Part shown: piece by piece, positions 1 through 11,760 of the stretch
How positions within the stretch are numbered: position 1 is the stretch's first letter
Layout: each line of letters opens with the position of its first letter
Assembly: GCA_032622095.1 (NCBI GenBank)
Contig: CP136068.1
Span: 153,845,151 to 153,909,150 of the forward strand
From: Siphonodentalium dalli
Lineage: Eukaryota; Mollusca; Scaphopoda; Gadilida; Siphonodentaliidae
Length of the DNA: 64,000 nucleotides
Direction: 5' to 3'
Translations under genes and position numbers: made by a program
The notes under the pieces: generated by a model
What the model was told of the DNA's origin: nothing
What the model saw: the letters and a program-made list of their open reading frames with translations, nothing else
Database searches by the model: none

Positions 1-110
1 GTGACATTTTATTGAACCTATATCGACCCACGAATACAGGCTGGCATTGAGTGACATTTTATTGAACCTATATCGACCCACGAATACAGGCTGGCATTGA
101 GTGACATTTT
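1..110. repeat. 50-bp tandem duplication at the window edge
   Basis: A 50-bp unit beginning GTGACATTTTATTGAACC is present twice head to tail, and a third copy starts and breaks off near base 110. The array may continue to the left of the window. No coding potential is seen. Confidence 0.9.
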
Positions 111-827
111 CAAACCAATTTATATGGCTTGAAATTTACACAAACACGTCTGTGTAATAATAAAAATAGCTGCATCAAAAATCACTTCAAAATTTAATGG
201 TGTGGCCCTTCAAAAGTAACGTCGCCGCCAGCAAAAATCTATCTTAGTGCCACGAGAAGAGTTTTATGTGCAGAGAAGACTTTGAAACGCGACGTGGAGC
301 TGCACCTATACATTATTAATGTGTTTGATGTTGAGTTATATTTTAATATTGTGAGTCACAATGCATTAATGCACTATTTATGCAAATCTGAAACGAGACA
401 GTGTAGAAAGGCTAAAAATCATATTGACATGATTTTGTATATATAGGGCATGTTCAAACTCCAGGCAGAGTTATCTCCCATCGCTCCGCTGAGATACCAC
501 TGCTATAAGGACATTAATTGGTAAGGATTTCTTACGTGTTTTTTGTTCTTATGTTTTAGGATTAAAATTGTCTATGTCTGGCTCAGTTCATATTGTTCTT
601 ATCAATACCGAAATAATTACCATTATTGCAAACTTTAAAACAAATTTGGTGGACAAAACAAGATAATAGGTGACTAAATACAGTTCCGCGACGATATGTA
701 AAAATAGATTTATCGTCTGCAAAGTACCATCCTTGTGGCAGTGCTATATCGCAGTGATAACGTAGAGGGCGCTGTATGGAGTTTGGGGCGTGTTACCTTA
801 CAGTAAGTACATAGAATACTATGAACC

Positions 828-1186
828 AGGCCTCAAACTTATGCCGGACAATCGCAGAATGAGTGCCACAGAGGGTGAATTTAGTGACGTTACCCCGGGC
901 TAACATCACTAAATCCACCCTATGTGAATCTTCTGCGTAGGCATAATCTTCCCTGTGTGGAGGGCATGTTTATTATTAAATTAAGAAGTTTTTTTGTTTT
1001 TCCCAAATTTCCAGGTGTCCAATGGGTGCATATCACCATATGGGAACATAGGAGATAATGCCATGCATAATGGGGTCCCCATCGGATGAATTTGGTGACG
1101 CTAGCCCGCTGCGTGGGGTAGCGTCACTAAATTCACTCTTTGGGGACATCATTCTGCAAATGTCCGGCACCATATTTTGAAGCCTG
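828..1186. mobile_element. Small inverted-repeat element made of two hairpins (copy 1)
   Basis: The ends are inverted copies of each other: CAGGCCTCAAA...GCCGGACA...GCAGAATG on the left, and the complement of this on the right ending in AGCCTG. Just inside each end sits a hairpin whose arms read roughly GGGTGAATTTAGTGACG, with partner CACTAAATTCACTCT (about 870-945 and 1085-1150). A second element with the same plan lies at 50975-51370. No ORF is present, so it is a non-autonomous element. Confidence 0.7.
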
Positions 1187-1237
1187 CTACGAACAATGGA
1201 AATTTCGATCTGTTGAAATTACGATTATGCATAAAAG

Positions 1238-1605
1238 GCACGGGTGGCGTTCGTTGCAGAAATATTCATATTTGTTCAAATCGCCATCAACAGAAGGAAT
1301 ATTAAAATAGATATAGTTTTGTTCATATGCCAAACATAATCAGCGCGTAAATAGTATATTGTCGTCAAGACGTACGATGGTGTATACGTAAACAAGAGCC
1401 TGTCCGTGTTACAGAAGTTTTGCTTCTGTTTACATATATAACTCGGCGCAATTCTATTGGTTAATCACACACATGATATAAACGCTCTTTATGTTTTCCA
1501 TATCAGGAAAACAGTAACAAATAACGCTCTTTATGTTTATCATATCCGGATCTAAACAATCGTCAGGTTCTGTAACGTTTTTTGGGACCATCTCCTTTTA
1601 TACCC
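1238..1605. mobile_element. Diverged relative of the 500-bp TTAA MITE family
   Basis: It starts with AAAAGGCACG and carries internal blocks shared with the copies at 3646, 16818 and 58119: AATATTCATATTTGTTC, AACGCTCTTTATGTTT and TATCAGGAA. It is strongly diverged, the right terminus is not clear, and no TTAA flank survives on the left. No coding region. Confidence 0.55.
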
Positions 1606-1796
1606 GAAAGGATATATGTGCTCTATGAACGATCAAACAACATGGTGATTATCATGAAAATGAGTTTATGACTCGACCATGTTTGCGTCGTTCATAGAGC
1701 ACATGATTGTAGTTTGCACTAATCCATGTCTCAAATTCATTCATTTGTTGCCTATATATATTCTGTTGATTATAAAAGGAGGTGGTCCCATAAATG
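1578..1796. repeat. Interrupted inverted repeat
   Basis: GGGACCATCTCCTTTTAT near 1585 pairs with ATAAAAGGAGGTGGTCCC near 1774. A second inner pair, ATGTGCTCTATGAACGA near 1616 and TCGTTCATAGAGCACAT near 1688, forms a hairpin. The right end, with CCCATAAATG, resembles a segment near 49150, so this is part of a dispersed family. The 100-codon frame across it (1679-1981) has no recognisable protein features. Confidence 0.65.
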
Positions 1797-2495
1797 ACGG
1801 GTGTATACAGTCCCTCTTTAATTGCTCCTTTGTGTATTCAATTTACACAATACGACAACTTAAAATTCTGATATTCCTCACCACCACATATAGTTATGGA
1901 TTTTACATTAGCTGTGTCCGGTCGATGGAGGCTCCGATGAAAGGATGCATGACATTCTGTAGAAATCATGTACAATATTGAACCACGTTCCTATATATGG
2001 CGACTTGAAAACGGCTGCTCGCAATGCCACTTTCAATACAGAGAAATAGCCAAATATTAATATATGACTATGACTATGATTATTTATTCATAACTCATTC
2101 ATATGATATATACAATTATATACACAGTGTAATAGTATAACATTCAATGAGCTATCGGGGACAGCATAACCAAGAAGGTTGTTTACCTGCCGTCCCCGTT
2201 GAAAAGTAATAATAATTTTAATTTATCTAGGTTTTGTCTTGTTAACTTTAAACATTGGTATATAAATGATATATACATGTATAGGTGACTTGTTTCCTGT
2301 AACTTTGAACTACTTCTATCTGTCTATCTATCTATATGCGCCAGTAACAGTAATATTATGGTTACAGATGCAATTTCGGAGGAAGTGCATTGTGATGTTT
2401 CCAGAATGGCAGGTCAAGCATTTCGAAGGTAGTGGGTTAGAACCCATGTTCAGACTGATATACGCTTCCTAACTCTCGATGGAAGGGCTTCTTGT

Positions 2496-2879
2496 TTAAC
2501 CCTTTACCCAACAAACCGGCCAAAACCGGCCAAATAAAGCTTCAACAGCCTAAAATATCTTCGGTCTGTCTCAATAGAACCATACAAATATGGATATCAT
2601 TGGAACCGGCTCCTTGACCACATTGTGATAGTTACAGTTATGCCCTGTGCCAATGCATTCTCTAATATATGCGAGTCGACCATAGGTCGCCTCGCATATA
2701 TAAGAGAATGCATTGGCATTAACACTTTTTACCATTTTTTCTTACATTCTTTAACAATTTTATAATTTATAATGTGTTAAGCCAATGCATTCTCTTATAT
2801 ATGCGAGGCGACCTATGGTCGACTCGCATATATAAGTGAATGCATTGGCACAGGGCCCTTCTGTTGGATAAAGGGTTAA
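2496..2879. mobile_element. TTAA MITE with two internal 69-bp palindromes (copy 1)
   Basis: A 384-bp element bounded by TTAA, with terminal inverted repeats TTAACCCTTTACCCAACA and TGTTGGATAAAGGGTTAA. TTAA target duplications are characteristic of piggyBac-type transposases. It contains two 69-bp near-perfect palindromes (2649-2717 and 2781-2849) in opposite orientation, so the element is itself close to a palindrome. A near-identical copy sits at 10041-10441. No ORF. Confidence 0.85.
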
Positions 2880-3645
2880 TGATGTCCCCATAGTCAAGGT
2901 GGTTAGGTCGTGGATAAGATCATCACAGTCTGGGCTAAACGAGGTTGGCTCGGTTCTAACCCAGACATGGATGAAAATCGGGACCGATTTTTAAGCTTGA
3001 TTTGGTTTGAGGGACATCTCAATGTACCATTCCGATCGACGCATGGCCATTTCGATAAGAAATGAGAATTTGTCCACGCTCACTGAGTTAAGCAAATATG
3101 AAGCAATGAACACTCATACTGAGTCTGTGCCTCCATAACTCTGAAATATATATTCAGGCCATGTTGGCCACGTGAGTATATGGAGAGAAAAGCAAAAGTG
3201 TAGGAGTGTAAGAAGAGCGAAGTGACTGCATAAGTAAAGGTTAATGTATAGACAAGGAGAGGGAAAGTATGAGATAAGCCATTGCAGAGTGTTTCTTGGT
3301 CCATTGCTTCCAAAAAACAGCCATATATATAAAACAAGCATGCTAGGAACTTGATTTATGCTACCAGTATCTAGTCTAGGATGGGTGTGCATAATGTGAA
3401 ATGTGATGCGTAGAAGTTAGTAAATGGTACATAGGCGAGGGAATTTGTTTAATAGAGATGGATATGGCATGGTTACTTGAAGATCAGACAATTTGTTCCA
3501 TTTCACTAATGTGTCAGGAAAGAATGTGTCAGAAAATTTAAAATAGTCCCTCATCCCATTGATTGACATATAATGATAATGGTTCATATTCCGGCGCTTG
3601 GCTAACTTGGTGAAGTAGTCAGGAATAGCTATGACAACTTTATTA

Positions 3646-4145
3646 TTAAAGGCACGTGCGGCCTTAATTGTCGAAAATATTCATATTTGTTCCAAACACC
3701 GTAAACTGAAGAACATTAAAACGCATACAGTTTCGTTAATATATACCATGACCATCGCGTAAACAGCATGTTATCATAAATACCTACTATAGTTTACCTA
3801 AGCTAGAGCATGATTGTGTTACAGAAGACAGCACAATGCTACTGGCTAATCACACACAAATGACATAAACGCTCTTTATTAGTTCCATATCAGGAATTCA
3901 CCAAAAAAAACGCTCTTTATGTTTACCATCATAATATAAACAAACACCAGAAAAGTTACTTTTTATGCCTTTGTTTACATAACAATGGCCAAATATGTGA
4001 CAATAACATACTGTTTATGCGATATTTCTTATTTGTATACGGACAAAGTCTGTCTACATTTTGATGTTCTTTCTGTTTGTGGCGGTTTTTGACGGGTGGA
4101 AATATTTTCACAGGATACCCACGCCAAGGCCAACCGTACCTTTAA
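3646..4145 (+). mobile_element. 500-bp TTAA MITE (copy 1)
   Basis: The element is bounded by TTAA on both sides. The left terminus is TTAAAGGCACGTGCGGCCTT; the right terminus is AAGGCCAACCGTACCTTTAA, its imperfect inverted copy. Internal blocks are AATATTCATATTTGTTCC, GTGTTACAGAAGA and AACGCTCTTTAT. The same element occurs at 16818-17320 (opposite orientation) and 58119-58620. It is non-autonomous, probably mobilised by a piggyBac-like transposase judging from TTAA and the AAAGG ends. Confidence 0.88.
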
Positions 4146-4423
4146 TATTCTTATGAAATATAGTAAGTCTGGCACCAGTTTGTCTGCTCTGTGTGTCTCT
4201 GCAGCCACTCCTGTGGGCTAGATCTTTAGGGCTAGTTTCCTCATGAGTATTCTGAACATTCTGAACTTGCTACTACCACTGACAACTGTGAAATGTCCTG
4301 ACACATATATACGGAACAGCGACAGGGTTGTGGATACCAATAAACTCAGAGGCATATGTGTTCCTGAATATAATGATAGCTTCTCAAGAGACGCGAACGT
4401 TTTCAAAACGTTATGCAAATAGG

Positions 4424-4860
4424 TTCATATTGCACTTTTTATTCTGAAATAAGTCCATATATATATATATAGTGAATCTATACCCGTCGTGTGGTTGAAT
4501 GGTGCGGGCCACACTGAAACGCATTACCAACGTAAATAGGCGTGTATAGAACATATTGCTCAAATAGTGCCAAGATGGCTGCCGGCGGCCATGTTATTTT
4601 GGCCGAATAATCCAAAATTGACTCGTTCCCATCCACATGTCAATGTTAACATCCATGACAAATTTCATAATGATCAGACATTATGACCTGTACGACCTGT
4701 AGCCCGTACTAATGGATTGCACCCCCAAAAATGACTCGTTCCTATCTATACGTTCATATTTAATCTATAATTTAATCTATTTCGACCTCAACATAGGTTC
4801 ATATTGAGTGTATCATCCAGGCGAACAGGCATATTAAAACGCGTAACTTATTCGATATAA
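4424..4860. repeat. Fragments of a dispersed repeat with an ATGGCGGCC-type block
   Basis: AGGTTCATATTG, TTCTGAAATAAG and TGGTGCGGGCCACA recur near 27715-27810 and 28015-28085, marking a dispersed family. The stretch also holds CAAGATGGCTGCCGGCGGCC at 4571, shared in part with 60936. No coding signal. Confidence 0.5.
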
Positions 4861-6277
4861 CACACCGCCGCATTCAAAATAATATATGTAACTGGGCAGC
4901 TGGGCCACCACACGTCTGTATCTGTGTTTATCATGTAAATATGTTATCTCTGTGAGGGGCCACTAATGACTAGGAGGGACTGTGTTTTTATCAAATAACA
5001 GGATATATCTCGATAAACACGGACATTTGTCACATTAGCCTCGGATACAAAGGAATTTGACAATCATGTGAATTGCTGCAATGGAATAACGCTGAAATAC
5101 TGGGATCATAAAAAGAAGTGTGGAGCTTGAAGGAGCTCTACGGAAATATGCATATGATAAATCTGCATACACAAACACTATATTGTTACCATCTCAAAAT
5201 CTAAATTCTCTAGTCAAGTGACACTGCATATTTACAAGATACAGAATAAGTTAAGGATCAAGAGTTCGAAATAGGCGATTTCTCGGTGGATCGAAACCCC
5301 TCCCCCAGAAGAAAGGATTTTATACCTCTTTTGAAGATGACGTGCAAACAATATTATATTTTATCTTACAATATAGCTATATTTCATCAAATACACGCGA
5401 AAACGCCTAGGCGGTTTCCGATCTTGTATCCTGGATGGCAACAAGGATATCTTCGATGGCAACAGCTGGTGCACGTGTGTTTCGACAACTGGCTTGTTTT
5501 CAAAACAAAACGTCTAAATAACCAACTAAAAGTCGTAAAATAATATACTCGTGTGCTACGAATGTAAAATAATCAATAATTAGTTCAATAAATTTGACAA
5601 AATGTGGAGACAGGGCCCAAAAAGCTCAAAATAACCACCCAAAAATGTTTGGAAATCGAAAAAGTCACGAAATTTACACATTGTTTACAGCGCGCACGAA
5701 TACGGACTATTTAGCGAAGTAGGGAATTCCCCGTAATTCAGTACGGTCTTGATCAAAAGCTACTGAACGCATTTTTTATTCGATAAAATACAGAATGGAA
5801 AATCAAATTAATTTTATCTTATGTTAAGGATATAAAACACAATACTTACGAAAAGTCCGTGATTTAGTGCATTTCCTCTAAATGAAGTTTAATGGGTTAT
5901 TTTAGTGCGAGTCAGAACTCGATTGTCGAAGTGTCGGAAAGTTCAAAATTCACCAAAACTCTGAATGGACAGTCATCTCCGGCAATGCCTCTCGCCAACA
6001 CTATTACTATCCAAGGAGATTGCACCATAAAATAATACAATTATCCTGTTAAAAGTGACAATATGTCGAACATATGAAACGAAAATATCGTCGCCTCTTC
6101 ATTGAATCGGATTCCAGCCAAAGTGAATTTGAATAGTGACGTGAATTTCTCAGAATTTGACTTATCACAACGTCGCGTGCTGAGAATATTGTGTACGTTG
6201 TGTGTTGCGCGTAATAAACTAGTTCCTGTTTTAAATTGAGTCTTAATGCATTTTTATGGGACGAATTGTAAGATAAA
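4861..6277. other. AT-rich non-coding stretch
   Basis: About 1.4 kb of low-complexity AT-rich sequence. The open frames are short (up to 85 codons) and show no domain or composition typical of a gene. I see no RNA gene or recognisable repeat boundary. Confidence 0.5.
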
Positions 6278-6438
6278 TTGGTTATCATCACCCTGTGTGT
6301 TTCCGAGATCCGTATTCAAGTCTCGCTGCCTTCTCTGGGCTGTCTATCGACTCGTCCTACGGACTCGTCGATAGACTGCCCAGAGAAGGCAGCTCGACTT
6401 GAATACGGATCTCAGAAACACACATGTTGGTGATAACC
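6278..6438. repeat. Long hairpin (about 75-bp arms)
   Basis: The left arm runs from GGTTATCATCACC through GTGTGTTTCCGAGATCCGTA and CTGCCTTCTCTGG to CTATCGACTCG. The right arm repeats this inverted with few mismatches, ending GGTGATAACC. The loop is about 6 bases around TCCTAC. It could be a foldback MITE or the source of a structured RNA; the sequence alone does not decide. Confidence 0.8.
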
Positions 6439-6649
6439 TATATGTATCATTGTTTTCGCTCTCTTTCCATCCAAGCATTCGGCTCGATATCGACCTTCAT
6501 CAGGAAATATCAAATATGACAAGATGTAGTTGTGTTCCAAAATTTTATTTTTCCCGATTAAGTCCCAGATCGAGTCGAAAGCTTGAAATAAAGAGACACA
6601 AAGCAGTGATAAGTTTGATTATACTACTGTTTGTCCCTTCTTTGGACGA

Positions 6650-7580
6650 TGGGTTATGCAGATAATAATATATTTTGTTTATTCAATTGTTTTGCAATTG
6701 AAAGCATCGGAAAGAAGTTACAACTTACTATAGTTACAACACCGATGTCGCATTCATCTTTGCACTTTACTAGCCCCAGCCGCAGATATCCACCGGTAAT
6801 GTCCGGCGAGATATGCCCTCAATGCTCGGCTTATTCTCACTTATCCGGCAGGGATGTGTGAATGCATCTGAGTCGGCAGGTTATATAGTCTGTTTTTACA
6901 ATGCGTGACTAGTGATCGCATCGCGGCAAGCAGTGTTTGTTTAAGCAAAGTGTAGCCCAAACTTACCGGCAATGACTGTATATCACGATATGAACTCTTG
7001 TCACTGAAAACAACTCAAGTGAGTGATTTCCAGAGATCATCATGTTCTCACGCTAACATATAAATTACAGAGGTTCACAAAGACAGATCATATCAAAATG
7101 GCAAACGCTCAAGTACACATCTATTTCATTCCTAATGCTCGCGGTGGTAAATATCTCATCTTTAACAATTATAAGTACTGTGTTAAGTCTAGAAGAAACG
7201 ACAGTGCACATTCATCGCAAAGGTTCCGACGTTCTATTCAGTGAAAGCGTCACTCTACAGATCCCGGGCGAGAACGAAATGCCATTCAGCTACCAGAAAC
7301 CTAAGTAACTGCAGATACAGACTCCTGTATAACCGAACCCATGATTCAATCAGACCACACCGAAACGTGAAGATGACGTGCACACAATAATATTTTGTGT
7401 TTATTCAAATGCACACAATAATATATTGTGTTTATTCAAATGATTTTTGTTTGTTGAAAGCATGGGAAAGAAGTCACTAGTTACAACACCGATGACACAT
7501 TCTTCTATGCACTTTATCAGACCCAGCCGCAGATAGCCACCGGTAATATCCGGCGAGATATGCCCTCAATGCTCCTACAT
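6650..7580 (+). repeat. Direct duplication of a ~180-bp segment
   Basis: The segment around 6655-6836 (CCAGCCGCAGATATCCACCGG, GGCGAGATATGCCCTCAATG) recurs at about 7415-7573 with modest divergence. Upstream, ACACAATAATAT...TTTATTCAAAT is itself doubled at 7383-7442. The duplicated piece has no convincing protein frame. Confidence 0.7.
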
Positions 7581-8336
7581 AACCGCGGACCACTGATTCA
7601 CTCAGACCACCGCGAAACGTGATTGAGTATGGAATGCTTTGAGAAGGAACATATGGTTCTGTTTACCCTCGATGCCCGATGATTGTTCGAGATCATTAGG
7701 TTAATCTCTCGTGGGTTACAGAAGTCAATATAACAAACATTTCTTGTCGATAACCTTTGATATGCATAGATATACACCTCGATACAGCACCTCCGATTTA
7801 TGACGCCATGTCTACTGGGAGTTAGTCCTATATATTTCGCACGGATAATTATTCCTGGTAATTTCCTGCATAGGAATGAATTCCACAAGAGAAAACAAGA
7901 TGAGCACTGACTAACACATCGGAATCCGAATTAGATTAATACTTCGTGACATGACTTCATAATGTGGGCTCCGTGTATATTATACACCAACACACGTTTA
8001 TTCTACGTGTTTAAAGATGCCCAATTTGATATGACACCATAAAACCACTATTAATCTGTCTTCTATACCAGAAGATAATTAGACCTGACCACGATCCAGT
8101 TAATACGGGGGTTTAGATTGTCAGTATTGGTCAGATATCGATGTAGTTTAAAGGTACTCAATGCGATCAGACGCTCCTAAATTACTATTTCTTTGGCTTC
8201 GGGCGTAAAAAATATTTGATTCAAGTCGAGGAACCCACCCATCAAAGCTCAGAGTGATCAGATTTCGATTTTTGACGTTTGTTATTTCTCGAGATCTGCA
8301 GTAATAAGTGGCCCAGATACACGTGGTCAAGCGGAC

Positions 8337-8423
8337 GGTCTTGCGGATGAAGATGGATAACTCTAAAATCAAGTGGTTATTATTACAACGTGATTTTAGT
8401 GTTATCCATCTTCACCCACAAGA
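8337..8423. repeat. Inverted duplication at the end of the retroelement RNase H region
   Basis: GTCTTGCGGATGAAGATGG...CTCTAAAATCA at 8337 is repeated inverted at about 8390-8423, leaving an 18-bp loop. The right arm belongs to the degenerate RNase H frame read on the minus strand. The left arm is therefore an inverted copy of retroelement sequence, as template switching or foldback repair would produce. Confidence 0.75.
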
Positions 8424-8429
8424 CCGAGA

Positions 8430-10040
8430 ATTCAAACATGCTATCCGGAGAGAAAATGTATCTGCAACCGGGGCAGATCTCTTTGAATTGTGTCAAGCAT
8501 TTGTTGTCGGTATGGCATCTACTGAGGTAATCGGCCCTCCGATTCTTGACTCCTTCTACGTGAACAGCCCTGATCTCACATTCAAACTTGGCGGCGGTAT
8601 ATAAAACAAATTTCCCGGAGACAACTCTGCATAAAGGCATCGATAGTTTGGCCGGAGTTGAGAACAGCGATAGAAGCTTGGTTGTCGCATTTAACGAGCA
8701 ATTTGTTACCTCTGATGTATGAGGCCCCACATTCGACTGCATGTAATTAGCATTAACAGTTATATGGAATTTATGTGTAGGTGCAGGTTCAATATGTTCG
8801 TAGAGAACTTTTGACAACTGTACTCGTTCGTTGTCGAGCACCACCCACCCCAGTGACCCCACCTGTCAGACATGCATCTGATTCGATGATTTCATCGGGG
8901 TAGACCACTCTTCGTGGGCCATCATAGCGACACCATCGAATTGATGTAGAAATTTGGACCACCACACTAAATCTAATCTCACGTAATTTGGAATGGTATA
9001 TTTGATATTTGTTGAATATTTTTCAGCCACCGTAGGAGCCTGGACACATATATTCTACCGGATTTTATGCAAGATGAAATAAAATTTAACTTTCCGAGTA
9101 AAGAGTGTGTCTCCCTTAGGGTAGCTGAGTCTCTTTCCAACCACGAAGCAACTAATTCCGAAATTTCATGCACTCTACTTTCTGTGACGAGGAGAGCCAT
9201 GTGAACCGTGTCTACTTCCATGCAGAAAAGTGATGACTTGTCTGGGTTGGTTTGATTTGCCAATTGCCTCTTTCAAACCGCAATTTGCAAGTAATCTCTC
9301 CAGGGTGGCGAAGGCTCTGATAGCCTCATATTCACTGGTTTCGACCCCAGCTAAATCATCAAGATAATTTCAAACTTTGAATCCCATTTGCTCCGTAACG
9401 AATTTGATGGCGGATGTCACCATCTGGCATATGTGCGTCGAAGATCTAGAACCCGTGCTGAGGACTATGTAAATGTGTCCTTTTCAGCGAAATGCAATGA
9501 AATGTGCATCGCCCGGGAATATATATAGCTGTCTATATTATAGGCTCTCGAAAGGTCTTTGCGATAAAAATAAATGCTTCCTGTGCCTTTCAGTTTAATT
9601 ATTTCAGCAAAATCATCGACTGAGGGGAGATACAGGTTAGTGTTCACACCTAGGTAACAATCTTTTGGAATATAATCGTTGGCATTATTACCCGGTGGGA
9701 AACTGAGGTCCAAAATGATTCTACGTTTTGCCGGATCGGCTTTGGGAACAGTATTGATGGGAGATAATGCCAGATCCACATATCTGAAGGGTTCCTCTTG
9801 AAAGGACCTATGATACTGTTATGAGTTTATTCCTGACTAATGTAGTCCCCTACATGCAATGGAAAGTTTCTAGCTCCTGCATGATTTCTAGGTTTTACTG
9901 GGTTCTGCATCACTTATGAAACCAATTGGAAAACCAAATTCCAGTAGATCACACAATACCATGTCTCCATAATTGGTATCATGTATCATGGATCTCCAGA
10001 AGTCAAAGTTCAAATTAAATTTCAGAGGGAACCCACACCC
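8430..10040 (-). pseudogene. Decayed reverse transcriptase-RNase H of a DIRS-type retrotransposon
   Basis: Read on the minus strand from 10040, the frames give in order: an N-terminal segment with LEFGFPIGF and NHAGARNFPLHVGDYI; the RT fingers with INTVPKADPAKRRIILDLSF; motif A with KDLSRAY (about 9570-9550); a segment RSSTHICQMVTSAI; and motif C NYLDDLAG (about 9360) just after an in-frame TGA. The connection domain (LLGKLNFISSCI, 9263-8979) follows, then an RNase H-like region ending in AVHVEGVKNRRADYLSR (8560-8500). This order and these motifs match DIRS/Ngaro-like RT-RNase H proteins known from animals. Several frameshifts and stops break it, so it is dead. A tyrosine recombinase frame was not found. 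The MITE at 10041 cuts it from the gag-like part upstream. Confidence 0.85.
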
Positions 10041-10441
10041 TTGACCCTTTACCCAACAAACCGGCCAAAACCGGCCAAATAAAGCTTCAACAGCCTAAAA
10101 TATCTTCGGTCTGTCTCAATAGAACCATACAAATATGGATATCATTGGAACCGGCTCCTTGACCACATTGTGATAGTTACATTTATGCCCTGTGCCAATG
10201 CATTCTCTTATATATGCGAGTCGACCATAGGTCGCCTCGCATATATAAGAGAATGCATTGGCCTAAAAAAATCTTTTTTTTAACACTTTTTACCATTTTT
10301 TTCTTACATTCTTTAACAATTTTATAATATTTAATGTGTTAAGCCAATGCATTCTCTTATATATGCGAGGCGACCTATGGTCGACTCGCATATATAAGAG
10401 AATGCATTGGCACAGGGCCCTTCTGTTGGGTAAAGGGTTAA
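10041..10441. mobile_element. TTAA MITE with two internal 69-bp palindromes (copy 2), inserted in the retroelement
   Basis: A 401-bp copy of the element at 2496-2879. The left flank is TTGA (a mutated TTAA) and the right flank TTAA, with inner ends CCCTTTACCCAACA and TGTTGGGTAAAGGG. Palindromes lie at 10194-10262 and 10343-10411. It sits exactly at the upstream break of the RT reading frame, so it inserted into the retroelement after that had integrated. Confidence 0.88.
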
Positions 10442-10619
10442 TTGATAGTTATGTAACCCAGATTGGTTGATCTGCTAGCTGATGTATCAATATAAAATTA
10501 CTCATTTCAACAATAGTTTGATCATATGCAGGGTCTTGCTGAAGACTATATACAAATGTCACAATTCTGGTGTTGGAATACGACATGTTCGTTGTCCAGA
10601 ATATCTGATTATGATAACG

Positions 10620-11760
10620 TTTTGTTGCAAATGTTAGAATCGGTATTGGTGTTGGACATTTGACAAGTATACAATGCTGCTTGGAGGTTGGTGGCACGAG
10701 ATTTGTTGAGGTTGTGAGATGCTACCATTACTGGTTATAATAATTGGTTCAATATTGGTTTGAGCTGTCGACGTTTTATTTACATTTAATTCAGTGACGT
10801 GACTGAAGGTCAAGTCTTCAGGTAGCATACATTGGGATATAAGCATGATCTCATCAGGTGCTGATATACGGTTAACTTGGCTAAGCTTATTAATCGCCGG
10901 AAGGATCTCTGTACCTAGTCAAACAACCGCTTTTGGGCAGGCCGTGGAACATTCAGGGTGGTTTTGCTTTGATCCGTCCTTTTTGTAGCAAATTGCGCAA
11001 ATATGGTGAACAAGCCTCTCTTTTTCGTTGAAAAACACAGCATGTGGGGTCTCTGAGGGTGCAACGGTTTCTATTATATAGAGTGCAAAACCACGTTGGA
11101 TGCATTTCCTCCTTTTCTCTACGTTTGATAAATCCTGCGAATGACATTGAATTTGAAAAGGAGGGTCTATCATCAAGGCGAGATGAAAAATGTTTCTTGG
11201 AGTGCCTGCCCATCTCCACATTTTTTCTCACCTCTCTCTATTAGGCTTAGCCAGGCAACATACATTTTCAAAAGGATAGGCAAATCAAATTCATTGCCAT
11301 GATACATAATCAGATTCAGCAATTCAAATCGTGCCCTCCTTTTCCTGCTTTGGATTAACTAGAGAATTTAGATTTTGAGATGGTAACAAGTTCGTCTGCT
11401 ACGATCTAAAACACATTCAACTTCCGGCGGGTCTTTACAAATAATTTCGAACTTGAGTTCTTACTGTGGCTAGCGACATCTATTCGACACGATATCGCGT
11501 GGTGTCAATATGATGCCAGATCTCACTGGTCTTTTCCTACTGGTAGCTCCGAGCTGTGAACCACTTTCACCGTAATCGGAGTCGTCATTGTATTGACTTG
11601 GATCTTTCTCGCCATCTCGGCGTTGTCGGATAATGTGGAGGTCTTTTAAATCATTGTCAACCTCGTCATTCAAGTGTCCTATCTTTTAGGGCCTTAATAT
11701 CGACCTCATTGTTAACCTGGGCACTATTTTTAGTGTGATCCCGTTTTCCCTTTCGCTTTG
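10620..11760 (-). pseudogene. Gag-like region of the same retroelement (degenerate)
   Basis: Minus-strand frames upstream of the RT contain a zinc-knuckle-like cluster CAIC-YKKDGSKQNHPEC (C-x2-C-x9-H-x2-C, about 11010-10960), preceded by RRKCIQRGFALYI. Further upstream is a charged segment with ATSRKRPVRSGIILTPRD (11673-11470). Beyond 11700 the same strand is Lys/Glu/Ser-rich up to about 12050. Position, strand and composition fit the first ORF (gag) of a DIRS-type element. Frames are broken, and this identification is inference from context plus the cysteine cluster. A piggyBac-type zinc ribbon is an alternative that I consider weaker. Confidence 0.45.

Noticed and set aside
1679-1981. 100-codon plus-strand frame with a hydrophobic run
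   Set aside because: It overlaps an inverted repeat, shows no conserved motif, and has the composition of AT-rich non-coding DNA.
2649-2849. Palindromes as rho-type or bacterial terminators or operators
   Set aside because: The context is a eukaryotic MITE with TTAA ends. The hairpins recur with the element, not with genes.
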